DNA of 14,772 nucleotides from Sulfuricella sp. (lineage in GTDB: Bacteria; Pseudomonadota; Gammaproteobacteria; Burkholderiales; Sulfuricellaceae). The stretch lies in contig JAIOJM010000048.1 of assembly GCA_019911785.1 (NCBI GenBank), positions 1 to 14,772 of the forward strand, written 5' to 3'. Within the stretch, counting starts at the first letter, position 1, and each line of letters starts with the position of its first letter. Made by a program: the position numbers and the translations under genes. The notes below the pieces were generated by a model that saw only the letters and a program-made list of their open reading frames with translations, had not been told where the DNA came from and ran no database searches. Positions 1 to 6,758 of this stretch are shown here, one piece after another.

Positions 1-87
1 CAGGGCGGCGGTCACCGCATAGGAGCCCCACACGTAAAAGGCGTAGCCCCCCATGTGAAAAAATTCAGCCCAGCTATTCCAGTTCAC
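1..87 (-). CDS. ccmD: Haem exporter protein CcmD, N-terminal part (runs off the left edge)
   Basis: Small single-span inner-membrane protein of cytochrome c maturation. It is needed for release of haem-loaded CcmE from the CcmABC complex. The 29 codons visible read MNWNSWAEFFHMGGYAFYVW and then a hydrophobic stretch (GSYAVTAAL). The aromatic, glycine-rich start just before a membrane segment is the usual CcmD signature. The GTG start (87-85) overlaps the ccmC stop in a GTGA, so the two are translationally coupled. The family is only about 50-70 residues long, so roughly half the gene is present. It is not in the usual ORF lists because it starts with GTG and is cut by the window edge. Confidence 0.85.
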   Translation of the reverse strand, partial: MNWNSWAEFFHMGGYAFYVWGSYAVTAAL

Positions 88-830
88 GCTTCGGCCTCCA
101 CCATTTGCGCCACCCACTGGCTATTCTTTTCGCGCTCCAGGATGATGCTGCGCGCCCGCGACAGCGCCGCAGCGATGGCGTACATCCACGCCGCCAGCGC
201 CATCACCAGCATGCCCACCAGCATGATGGTGGCCATGCTCGGCGCCTTCGTCATGCTCACCGAGGCCCCCTGATGCAGGGTGTTCCACCATCTGACGGAA
301 AAATAGATGATCGGCACGTTGACCACGCCCACCAGCGCGATCAGCGCGCCGGCACGGTCGGCGCGGCGGGGATCGTCGATCGCCGCCTGCAGCGCCATGA
401 AGCCGAGATACAGGAAAAACAGGATCAGCTCGGAAGTCAGGCGCGCATCCCACACCCACCACGCGCCCCAGGTCGGCTTGCCCCACAGCGCTCCCGTCCA
501 CAGCGACACGAAAGTCAGCATGGCGCCGGTGGGCGCGAGGGCGCTCGCCATCATGAACGACAGCCGCGTGTTGAAAGCCAGCCCGAGCGCCGCCCAGAAG
601 GCCATCACCACGTAGATGAACATGGACATCCAGGAAGCGGGCACGTGGATGAAGATGATGCGGTAGGCTTCGCTCTGCTGGAAATCGGTAGGCGCGAGGA
701 ACAGCCCGATATACAGGCCGGCCACGCAAAACAAGGCTGCCGCGCCGTAAAACCATGGGATCAACTTCCCGGCAAGACCGTAGAAAGTCGCCGGAGAGGA
801 ATATTTATACCAGTTTATGCTGCTCATCAT
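84..830 (-). CDS. ccmC: Haem exporter/haem-handling protein CcmC
   Basis: Integral membrane protein of System I cytochrome c maturation. It presents haem to CcmE in the periplasm and is the only Ccm component strictly needed to make holo-CcmE. The 248 residues show about six membrane segments. The tryptophan-rich haem-binding WWD motif lies at about residues 119-133 (WGAWWVWDARLTS). Two conserved histidines that act as axial haem ligands in this family fit His62 (IFIHVPASW) and His186 (WWNTLHQGAS). The length is typical. The ATG start overlaps the ccmB stop (ATGA at 830-827) and the stop overlaps the ccmD start, placing it in the ccmABCD operon. A second ATG follows directly as codon 2, so the start could be one codon later. 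Confidence 0.97.
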   Translation of the reverse strand: MMSSINWYKYSSPATFYGLAGKLIPWFYGAAALFCVAGLYIGLFLAPTDFQQSEAYRIIFIHVPASWMSMFIYVVMAFWAALGLAFNTRLSFMMASALAPTGAMLTFVSLWTGALWGKPTWGAWWVWDARLTSELILFFLYLGFMALQAAIDDPRRADRAGALIALVGVVNVPIIYFSVRWWNTLHQGASVSMTKAPSMATIMLVGMLVMALAAWMYAIAAALSRARSIILEREKNSQWVAQMVEAEA

Positions 831-1501
831 TCAATCGAGATCCGTAACGCCGCCGACACCGCCCACGGCGTCAGCATGAAAGACAAAATCAGAATACTGC
901 CCAGCAACGACAGGTGAGCTTCCGAGCCCAGGCCCGACATCGCGCCATCCACCGCGCCGGCGCCGAAAATCAGCACCGGGATGTAGAGCGGCAACACCAG
1001 CAGAGACACCAGCACACCCCCGCCGCGCAACCCCAGGGTCAGGGCGGCGCCGATGGCGCCGATCAGCGACAGCACCGGCGTACCGAGCAGCAGCGAAATC
1101 ACCAGCACGCCCAGCGCCTCGTTCGACAGGCCGAACTGGACGCCCAGCACCGGCGCCACGAGGATCAGCGGCACCCCGCTCACCAGCCAGTGCGCCAGTA
1201 TTTTACCGGTTATCCAGACCACCGGGGGGGTTGGCGTCAACACCAGCTGTTCCAGCGTGCCATCGGCGTAGTCGCTCGCAAACATCCGCCCGAGGGAAAG
1301 CATCGCCGCCAGCAGGGCGGCCACCCACACCACGCCTCCCCCCATCAGGCGCAGCAGCTTGGGATCGGGTCCCACGCCCAGCGGAAACAGGCTGGCGACG
1401 ATGACGAAAAAAAACAGCACGGTAAGCACATCCCCGCGCCGCCTCATGGCCAGCATCAACTCGCGCCGCAGCAGTACAAAGACAATTTGCAGCGTGTTCA
1501 T
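827..1501 (-). CDS. ccmB: Haem exporter membrane subunit CcmB
   Basis: Membrane subunit of the CcmAB ABC transporter, which uses ATP to release holo-CcmE from CcmC. The 224 residues form about six hydrophobic segments. Two blocks typical of CcmB are visible: FASDYADGTLEQL at about residues 74-86, the cytoplasmic loop expected to contact CcmA, and LPLYIPVLIFGAGA at about residues 170-183. The N-terminus is basic (RRELMLAMRRR), in line with a cytoplasmic N-terminus. The length matches the family, with no truncation. The start overlaps the ccmA stop by 4 bases (ATGA) and the stop overlaps the ccmC start in the same way, so it is made from the ccmABCD message. Confidence 0.97.
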   Translation of the reverse strand: MNTLQIVFVLLRRELMLAMRRRGDVLTVLFFFVIVASLFPLGVGPDPKLLRLMGGGVVWVAALLAAMLSLGRMFASDYADGTLEQLVLTPTPPVVWITGKILAHWLVSGVPLILVAPVLGVQFGLSNEALGVLVISLLLGTPVLSLIGAIGAALTLGLRGGGVLVSLLVLPLYIPVLIFGAGAVDGAMSGLGSEAHLSLLGSILILSFMLTPWAVSAALRISIE

Positions 1502-2115
1502 GGCGTCAATGGCAAGGTTTTGGGCACGATGCCCGTGATCGTGACCGGCTGATGCGTGGTCATCATAGCCATGCCACCCTGGCGCAAATGCTCGCCGATC
1601 AAGGCCTGCACCAATTGCAGGGCGGCCTGATCGAGCGCCGTCAACGGCTCATCGAGTATCCACAACCTGGCCTTGACCAGCATCAGACGGGCAAGCGCAA
1701 CGCGCCGACGCTGCCCTTGTGACAGCGATTTCGTCGGCAGGTTCAAGCAATGGCCCAAACCGAGGTGCCCCAGCGCACCCTTCACCTCATCGCTATCCAC
1801 CGGAATTCCCGCCAGGCGACAGGAAAAATCGAGATTCTCGGCGGCGCTCAGATCCTCCTTGACCGCAGGCGCATGCCCGAAATAGGCCATCTCGGCATGG
1901 TAGGTCGCGCGCGCCGCGCCGATCTCTTCGCCGCGCCACAGAATCTCGCCGAACTCCGGCGTCAGCAGGCCGCACACCATGCGCAGCAGACTGGTTTTGC
2001 CGCTGCCGTTGGCGCCTTGCACCAGCAGCAGTTCACCTTCGTTGAGAGTGAAGTTGAGGTGGCTGAACAGCGTGCGCTCGCCTCGTACACAGGCGAGGTC
2101 TTTCCCTTCCAGCAT
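1498..2115 (-). CDS. ccmA: Haem exporter ATP-binding subunit CcmA
   Basis: ATPase of the CcmAB transporter in cytochrome c biogenesis, on the cytoplasmic face of the inner membrane. The 205 residues are one complete ABC domain: Walker A GANGSGKT at 34-41, signature LSQGQRRR at 131-138, Walker B LWILDEP at 151-157, and an H-loop histidine in TTHQP near 188. The region where many ABC proteins carry the Q-loop glutamine reads YFGHAP, as is common in CcmA. It is the first gene of the leftward ccm operon. No good Shine-Dalgarno is seen before the ATG (2115-2113), and no in-frame upstream start looks better. The C-terminus (VTITGIVPKTLPLTP) is short of conserved features. Confidence 0.97.
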   Translation of the reverse strand: MLEGKDLACVRGERTLFSHLNFTLNEGELLLVQGANGSGKTSLLRMVCGLLTPEFGEILWRGEEIGAARATYHAEMAYFGHAPAVKEDLSAAENLDFSCRLAGIPVDSDEVKGALGHLGLGHCLNLPTKSLSQGQRRRVALARLMLVKARLWILDEPLTALDQAALQLVQALIGEHLRQGGMAMMTTHQPVTITGIVPKTLPLTP

Positions 2116-2414
2116 GAATCATGGCCCAAATCTTGAATAAAGTATTGTACTGGAAAAACCCCAAGGCTAATCCCACGGCCTGGATATTTCCACTCGAAAT
2201 TGCCGTCCTTCCCACCCAAAATTCACCGCTGGCAGATCGACAAACTACGGGTTTCCGAATGAGAGCCCGGCTAATGGACATCCAGGATAAGATTAAGTTT
2301 TGTTAATTCAGTGGCATAATAAATCAATTAAAATTGTTACCCAGCCACAAACCAAACTAGACTTAAGATTTCCGAAATGCCGGGGCGCGTAGTTGGGCAC
2401 TGTTCGATGCAAGC
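2116..2414. promoter_or_regulatory. Divergent intergenic region between ccmA and the long-helix AsmA-like gene
   Basis: A 299-bp gap that must hold the promoters of both flanking transcription units. The part from about 2288 to 2340 is strikingly AT-rich (roughly one fifth G+C) compared with the GC-rich genes beside it. For the ccm direction (minus) a TACAAT -10-like box sits at 2149-2144, about 29 bases before the ccmA ATG, but I see no good -35. For the other direction (plus) there is CATAAT at 2315-2320 with only a weak -35, and alternatively TTGTTA (2334-2339) with TAGACT (2358-2363) at an 18-base spacing. None is a strong consensus. I saw no FNR-like palindrome. No gene is evident in the gap. 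Confidence 0.4.
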
Positions 2415-2435
2415 TTGCCGATTGACGAACTGAAT

Positions 2436-5399
2436 ATGGACTTGAGCACGGTATACAGCAAAACCGCCAAGGGTGTGCAGGCCATCACCCAGAAAGGCAA
2501 ACGCTTGCCCGCCGACCTCGCGCGAGCACTCAGCCTGGTGGATGGCAGGGCAACGGTCGAAGAAATTCTGGAAAAATCCGGTGAGCTGCCCACCTCCACG
2601 CTCCCCCAGACCCTGGCCGATCTGGCTAAAGACGGCTACCTCAAGGCGGTTGCAAGAGAACCCCTTACCGAATTTTCGATCACCTCCGACACCTCTGCCT
2701 CCATGGTTGTTTCAGAAACCATCGACGAAACCTTTTTCAAGGTACTGGCCGAAACTGAAGCCCGCAAGAAACTCATGAGAGAAGCCGCGGCAAACCCGCA
2801 AGAAGCGAGGCAAAAAGCCCAGGAAAAAGCGGCAGCAATGGCAGCAGAAGAGATGATGCGCCGGAAAATCGAGGCTCGTGAAGCCGCCAAAGCTGAAGAG
2901 CGCTTACGGCAGGAAGCAGTGCAACGAAAAATAGTCGAAACCATGGCACTGGAAGAAGCTGCGATTAAGGCTCGCAGGGAAGCTGAGAACCAGGCACTCC
3001 GGGAAAGGGCGGAAAAAGACCGGGCAGAAGCCGAGGAACGGGCACGCCGGGAGGCCGAGGAGAGGGCTGCCAAAGAAGCGGAAATCAGAGCTGCGGCAGA
3101 ACGCAAGGCGCGGGAAGAAGTCGAAGAGCGCGCGCGGCAAGAAGCGGAGCAACAAAAAGTTGCCGATGCCAAGGCACGCGAGGAAGCGGAACGCAAGGCT
3201 CGCGAGGAAGCGGAAGCCAGGTCTCTCCGGGAAAAGGAGGAAAAAGACCGGGCCGAAGCCGAGGAACGGGCACGCCGGGAGGCCCAGGAGAAGGCCGCCA
3301 AAGAAGCCGACATCAGGGCTACGGCAGAACGCAAGGCGCGGGCCGAGGTGAGTAAACAGCTCAGGATGGAAGCCAGGGCGAGAGAAGAAGCCGAGGCCAG
3401 AGCAAAGGCTGAGGCGGAGGAGGAGGCACGGGCCGAAGCCCGTAGACAGCTCAGGCTGGAAGCCCGCGCCCGGGAAGAAGCCGAACTCAAGAGAGCACAG
3501 GAAGAAGCCGAGGCCAAGGCGAAAGCGGAAGCTGACGAACGGAAGCGCCTCGAAGCAGAGGCAGAAATCCAGGCACGTCTGGAAGCAGAGGAGGCACGGG
3601 CCGAAGAGGAGGCACGGAGAAAAGCCGAGGCTGAAGCCAACGCGCGGGAGGAAGCGGAACGCAAGGCTCGCGAAGAGGCGGAAGCCAGGGAAAGGCGGGA
3701 AGCAGAAGTACGGGCAATCGTGGAAGCAGAGGAAAAAGCGCGAGCCGAAGAGGAGGCTCGGATAAAAGCCGAGGCCGAAGCCAAGGCACGGGAGGAAACG
3801 GAAGCCAGGGCGATAGCCGAAGCCAAAGAACGGGCACGCCGGGAAGCCGAGGAAAAAGCATGGGCCGAAGAGGAGGCACGGATCAAAGCTGAGATCGAGG
3901 CCAGAGCGCGGGAGGAAGCTGAACGCAAGGCTCGCGAAGAAGCGGAAGCCAGGGCAATAGCCGAAGCAGAGGAACGGGCGCGCCGGGAAGCCGAGGAGAA
4001 AATTCGCGCACAGGAAGAGGCGCTGGCAAAAGCCCGTGCAGAGGCAGAGCGGAAGGCGCGGGAAGAGGCGGAGCAGGAAGAGCGGGAACGGGCAGAAATC
4101 GGAGCCCGGGCCAGAGCGCTGGCAGATGCACGCGCCGAGGAGGCTGAAAAAGCCCGGCAAAAGGCTCTGGCAAAACCCAGAAAATTCAAGCGCCCCGTCA
4201 AATGGGGCAAGGCCGCACTGATTTCGCTGGCGGCGCTGGTTTTATTGCCGCTCGCTTTGCTGCAGGTAATGAGCCTGAATATCTTCATCCCCCCCATTGA
4301 AAAACTGGCCTCGGACAGGGTGGGCGAGCCCGTTTCCATCAATTCCATGCGCGCCTCCCTGTGGCCTGCGCCCCATCTGCGACTTGAGGGCGTCAGCATC
4401 GGCAAATTGCGCGACATCAAAATCCCCACTGTCCGGGTCATACCCGAACTGGCCGCTTTTTTCGGCGAAACCAAAACGATCAAGGCCATCGAGGTGGAGT
4501 CGCTCACGATCGATCAGGACGCCGTAACCAGGGCGATCGCCTGGGTTGGGCCGGGCAGTGGCGCCGAAAAAATCCGGGTCCGCCGGATCGCCATCAAAGC
4601 CGCAACCCTCGAGGTGAAAGGCATACCGCTACCCCCATTGGAGGCGGATGTCGCACTGGCGGCGACGGGCAAATTCGAACGGGCAAACATCCGAAGCGCG
4701 GACAAGAAAATCGAAGTGGCTATCACCCCGAAAAACAACGGGTTCGAAGTCAATATTGCCGCCAATGACTGGCAGCCCCCGCTCTGGCCGAACCTGACGT
4801 TTGCCGAACTGCACGCCAAGGCCATGGCAACCTCGGGGGGCATGCGGATCAGCGAAATCGAGGGCAGGCTCTACAGCGGCAAAGCAAAAGGCAGCGCGAC
4901 CATAAAATGGGGTGATTTGTGGAGCGCGGAAGGGGATCTCGACATTGAAAATGTCTTGCTGGCCGGAGCGATGCCGGCACTGACGAATGACATTGAGTTG
5001 ACCGGCAAGCTCGATGCAAAAACCACTTATTCCATGCAGTCCAGAGACCTGGGCACCCTCTTCGACAATCCCAGAATCAAGGCCAGCTTTAACGTCCGCG
5101 ACGGCTCCATAAGCAACATCGACCTGGCGCGCGCGATCCAGCCACGGGCCACAGAAACCACCGGCGGAAGAACCCTGTTCGCGGGCCTCTCGGGAAACAT
5201 GACGCTGGACGGCAAGCGCTATCAATACCGGCAGATGAAGCTCGCAGCAGGCCTGCTCAGCGCAAGCGGCGAGGCTGACATCATGCCGGACAAGCAATTG
5301 TCAGGAAAAACCAGCGTAGAAATGAAATTGCCATCGTCCACGGTTCGCGCACGCCTGACCTTGTCTGGCGACCTGAAACAACCGGTACTGCGCCGGTAG
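2436..5399 (+). CDS. Long charged-helix membrane protein with periplasmic AsmA-like domain
   Basis: Function unknown; the architecture is readable. Numbering is from the ATG at 2436 (987 residues). Residues 1-75 form a small domain starting MDLSTVYSKTAKGVQAITQK, like a winged-helix-type domain I associate with betaproteobacterial regulators (from memory). Residues 122-580 contain no proline and are almost all Glu, Ala, Arg and Lys: a coiled coil or single alpha-helix. A basic stretch (KPRKFKRPVKWGK) precedes one membrane span at about 593-616, so the helix should be cytoplasmic and the C-terminus periplasmic. Residues 617-987 resemble AsmA-family proteins, with PAPHLRLEGVSIG early and LLSASGEADIMPDKQLSGK near the end. 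AsmA-like proteins act in envelope lipid homeostasis. No signal peptide is seen. An in-frame TTG at 2415 would add 7 residues; neither start has a clear Shine-Dalgarno. The next gene follows after 31 bases. Confidence 0.85.
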   Translation: MDLSTVYSKTAKGVQAITQKGKRLPADLARALSLVDGRATVEEILEKSGELPTSTLPQTLADLAKDGYLKAVAREPLTEFSITSDTSASMVVSETIDETFFKVLAETEARKKLMREAAANPQEARQKAQEKAAAMAAEEMMRRKIEAREAAKAEERLRQEAVQRKIVETMALEEAAIKARREAENQALRERAEKDRAEAEERARREAEERAAKEAEIRAAAERKAREEVEERARQEAEQQKVADAKAREEAERKAREEAEARSLREKEEKDRAEAEERARREAQEKAAKEADIRATAERKARAEVSKQLRMEARAREEAEARAKAEAEEEARAEARRQLRLEARAREEAELKRAQEEAEAKAKAEADERKRLEAEAEIQARLEAEEARAEEEARRKAEAEANAREEAERKAREEAEARERREAEVRAIVEAEEKARAEEEARIKAEAEAKAREETEARAIAEAKERARREAEEKAWAEEEARIKAEIEARAREEAERKAREEAEARAIAEAEERARREAEEKIRAQEEALAKARAEAERKAREEAEQEERERAEIGARARALADARAEEAEKARQKALAKPRKFKRPVKWGKAALISLAALVLLPLALLQVMSLNIFIPPIEKLASDRVGEPVSINSMRASLWPAPHLRLEGVSIGKLRDIKIPTVRVIPELAAFFGETKTIKAIEVESLTIDQDAVTRAIAWVGPGSGAEKIRVRRIAIKAATLEVKGIPLPPLEADVALAATGKFERANIRSADKKIEVAITPKNNGFEVNIAANDWQPPLWPNLTFAELHAKAMATSGGMRISEIEGRLYSGKAKGSATIKWGDLWSAEGDLDIENVLLAGAMPALTNDIELTGKLDAKTTYSMQSRDLGTLFDNPRIKASFNVRDGSISNIDLARAIQPRATETTGGRTLFAGLSGNMTLDGKRYQYRQMKLAAGLLSASGEADIMPDKQLSGKTSVEMKLPSSTVRARLTLSGDLKQPVLRR
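3011..4090 (+). repeat. Imperfect internal repeats coding for the charged helix
   Basis: The helix-coding DNA is built from related segments. A block beginning ggaaaaagaccggg at 3011 recurs at 3239, an offset of 228 bases (76 codons), and the two copies continue in parallel at protein level (EKDRAEAEERARREA in both). A second block, gaagcggaacgcaaggctcg, occurs at 3183 and 3651 and with one change at 3915; the offsets are 468 and 264 bases, both multiples of three. This points to growth by in-frame duplication. The spacing is irregular and the units are coding, so this is not a CRISPR array or an intergenic repeat. Confidence 0.75.
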
Positions 5400-5430
5400 G
5401 GACAGTCAGCTTGCGAGTGAGGAAAAAGCG

Positions 5431-5691
5431 ATGTCCCATCTAACTCCGGAATCCCTTCTAACCCTGCTGGCAGAAGTCGAGAAGGAAGACCCCATCGAGT
5501 TTGCCGACCTTCCCTACGATGAAGCGGATCTGAGAAACCTGGCCTGCCTGCATGTGGCCGAGTTCCTGCAATCCGGGGAATACACCAACATGAGCGTCGA
5601 AGATCGGGAGAAAGTGATGGCAGCCACGATGGCGAAATTGATCCTGGAAAATCTGGTGCTGAATGCCAGGTTGCTAATACCCAAGGAATAG
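5431..5691 (+). CDS. Small acidic protein of unknown function
   Basis: Not recognised. The 86 residues contain 17 Asp/Glu against 7 Lys/Arg, so the protein is strongly acidic, and there is no signal peptide or membrane segment, which suggests a cytoplasmic protein. It looks mostly helical (MSHLTPESLLTLLAEVEKED at the start, ENLVLNARLLIPKE at the end), with one cysteine. A good Shine-Dalgarno (GAGGAA, 5419-5424) lies 6 bases before the ATG. It starts 31 bases after the long-helix AsmA-like gene on the same strand with no terminator between, so the two are probably co-transcribed. Its acidic character next to a basic/acidic helix protein could mean interaction, but that is inference. Confidence 0.8.
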   Translation: MSHLTPESLLTLLAEVEKEDPIEFADLPYDEADLRNLACLHVAEFLQSGEYTNMSVEDREKVMAATMAKLILENLVLNARLLIPKE

Positions 5692-5716
5692 GAGCAGACA
5701 GGCTGCGGAAAAATCG

Positions 5717-5746
5717 AAAAAAGGGCTTACATCGCTGTAAGCCCTT
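5717..5746 (-). terminator. Rho-independent terminator of the tRNA-Arg gene
   Basis: A perfect 11-bp stem (aagggcttaca at 5721-5731 with tgtaagccctt at 5736-5746) closes a 4-base loop (tcgc). On the minus strand the stem runs into a six-T run (5722-5717), two of whose bases pair in the stem. It begins 10 bases after the CCA end of the tRNA. No T-run follows on the plus strand, so it should act mainly on leftward transcripts and not on the convergent small acidic gene. Confidence 0.85.
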
Positions 5747-5755
5747 CATAAAATC

Positions 5756-5832
5756 TGGCGCGCCCGACAGGATTCGAACCTGTGACCCTTGGCTTCGGAA
5801 ACCAATACTCTATCCAGCTGAGCTACGGGCGC
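5756..5832 (-). tRNA. tRNA-Arg, anticodon CCG
   Basis: A complete 77-base tRNA with encoded CCA (5758-5756). The acceptor stem is GCGCCCG paired with CGGGCGC, followed by discriminator G. The D arm begins TAGCTCAGCTGG, the anticodon arm is TTGGT-TTCCGAA-GCCAA, and the T arm contains GGTTCGAATCC. The anticodon CCG (5798-5796) reads the arginine codon CGG. The gene stands alone: a terminator follows it and a promoter-like sequence precedes it, divergent from the cytochrome gene. Confidence 0.97.
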
Positions 5833-5852
5833 ATTGAGAAAATCAGGCGCAA

Positions 5853-5881
5853 ATCATAGCGGTTTTTTCCGGCAACGTCCA
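5853..5881 (-). promoter_or_regulatory. Probable sigma-70 promoter of tRNA-Arg
   Basis: On the minus strand a TGGACG -35 box (5881-5876; 4 of 6 consensus bases) and a TATGAT -10 box (5858-5853; 5 of 6) are separated by 17 bases. Transcription would begin near 5846, about 14 bases before the mature 5' end of the tRNA. Confidence 0.55.
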
Positions 5882-5891
5882 TGCCGGACTT

Positions 5892-5919
5892 TTGCAGCTG
5901 ACTGAATTACCGTTATAAT
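5892..5919 (+). promoter_or_regulatory. Probable sigma-70 promoter of the cytochrome gene
   Basis: A perfect TATAAT -10 (5914-5919) is preceded, after 16 bases, by TTGCAG (5892-5897; TTG matches). The start point would be near 5926, giving a leader of about 32 bases that ends in a good Shine-Dalgarno. The promoter implies that the coding start is the ATG at 5958 and not an upstream in-frame codon at 5919, which lies in the -10 box. Confidence 0.65.
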
Positions 5920-5957
5920 TGCGGGTTTTCGACATTACACAAGACAAGGATTTCCCC

Positions 5958-6446
5958 ATGAGTGGCCCCGAAGAAATGGAAAAAACCACAGTTACGCAAT
6001 TTCTGATCGCCCTGGTGGGCGCGCTGATCCCCGTGCTGATCGTTGCTTTCCTGCTGTTCAAATTCGTTATGGGCATCCAGGCCACCCACGTTGACGGCGA
6101 AGATGCCAAAGCAGCGGCGGAAGAAGTTGCCCAGCGCCTGAAACCGGTGGGCCAAGTCGCCATCGGCGAAGCCCAGCCTGACGCTGGCGGCGTGGTGGAC
6201 GGCAAGAAAGTCTACGAAGGCCTCTGCCAGGCTTGCCACGCCACCGGCGCTGCGGGCGCACCGAAGGCTGGCGACAAGGGCGCCTGGGGGCCGCGCATTG
6301 CGCAGGGCAAGGACACCCTGTTCAAGCACGCCATCGCCGGCTACACCGGCAAAGCCGGCGTGATGCCCGCCAAGGGCGGCAATGCGGCACTGTCCGACGA
6401 GGAAGTGAAGGCGGCGGTGGAACACTTGATCGGAATGGCGAAGTAA
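5958..6446 (+). CDS. Membrane-anchored monohaem cytochrome c5-like protein
   Basis: Electron carrier expected to be tethered to the periplasmic face of the inner membrane. Of the 162 residues, 14-38 are one hydrophobic anchor (FLIALVGALIPVLIVAFLLF). A linker of about 40 residues follows, then a class I cytochrome c domain with one haem site, CQACH at 90-94, and the likely axial methionine at 136 (GVMPAKGG). The last helix is LSDEEVKAAVEHLIG. The domain resembles the c5 family; physiological partners cannot be read from the sequence. The chosen ATG has a Shine-Dalgarno AAGGA (5946-5950) at 7 bases. The gene has its own promoter and terminator, so it is monocistronic. Its haem would be attached by the Ccm system encoded at the left of the window. 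Confidence 0.93.
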   Translation: MSGPEEMEKTTVTQFLIALVGALIPVLIVAFLLFKFVMGIQATHVDGEDAKAAAEEVAQRLKPVGQVAIGEAQPDAGGVVDGKKVYEGLCQACHATGAAGAPKAGDKGAWGPRIAQGKDTLFKHAIAGYTGKAGVMPAKGGNAALSDEEVKAAVEHLIGMAK

Positions 6447-6466
6447 GCGTCTAGATTTTCCGATTG

Positions 6467-6499
6467 AAATAGGGGCGGCTGCGGCCGCCCCTATTTTTT
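6467..6499 (+). terminator. Strong Rho-independent terminator of the cytochrome gene
   Basis: A perfect 13-bp stem (6467-6479 with 6484-6496; core aggggcggc/gccgcccct) closes a 4-base loop (tgcg) and runs into a T6 tract (6494-6499). It begins 20 bases after the cytochrome stop codon. Confidence 0.93.
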
Positions 6500-6528
6500 G
6501 GGTGTCTGGAATTCACCACAGAAGATAG

Positions 6529-6684
6529 CCAGAAAGTAATTACCCGGTCTGGTATGTGCTGCCTCTCAAGGAACTTTTAAATTGGTTTGCTGACCGACTG
6601 GTTATATCCCAAAAGAAGACAACCAATGTCATCAATAATATTCTGGTTTGGCACGCCGAAACGCCTTCACCGGAAACTGCTTGA
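6529..6684 (+). pseudogene. Possible decayed gene fragment with no start codon
   Basis: Between the cytochrome terminator and the metal operon lies about 260 bases of lower-GC DNA (one 60-base line is 38% G+C) without a convincing gene. One plus-strand frame is open from just after a TAG (6526-6528) to a TGA (6682-6684). It reads like natural protein (WYVLPLKELLNWFADRLVIS, then NVINNILVWHAE) but has no plausible start. This suggests the C-terminal end of a lost gene. The wording vaguely recalls C-terminal tails of helicase or methyltransferase-type enzymes, but too weakly to name it. The overlapping minus-strand frame (6540-6743) looks like a shadow. It could also be chance. Confidence 0.25.
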
Positions 6685-6758
6685 AACGTTACTCGAAAAG
6701 TGCCGGCCATCCCTGGTGCAATCGCTGACCATCTTGATGTCACTGGTTTGACGCTCAG

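Noticed and set aside
105..917. Long plus-strand open frame opposite ccmC
   Set aside because: Low-complexity Arg/His/Gln-rich product with no domain; the minus strand encodes clear CcmC with its WWD motif.
3011..4090. Possible CRISPR or other non-coding repeat array
   Set aside because: Repeat copies are imperfect, irregularly spaced, keep the reading frame and are fully explained as helix-coding sequence; there are no spacer units or cas genes.
2636..4507. A 623-codon open frame on the minus strand, and a 418-codon one in another frame, opposite the charged-helix region
   Set aside because: Both are by-products of the repetitive Glu/Ala/Arg codons. Their products are low-complexity Ser/Ala/Arg or Leu/Phe/Pro/Cys strings without domains, while the plus strand gives a coherent protein with a membrane span and AsmA-like domain.
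5756..5832. tRNA-Arg as integration site of a mobile element
   Set aside because: A tRNA gene is a classic att site, but I see no repeated copy of its 3' end elsewhere in the window, no integrase, and an intact terminator directly after it.
5919..5957. Upstream start for the cytochrome (13 extra residues)
   Set aside because: That start lies in the TATAAT box and has no Shine-Dalgarno; the ATG at 5958 has AAGGA at the right distance.
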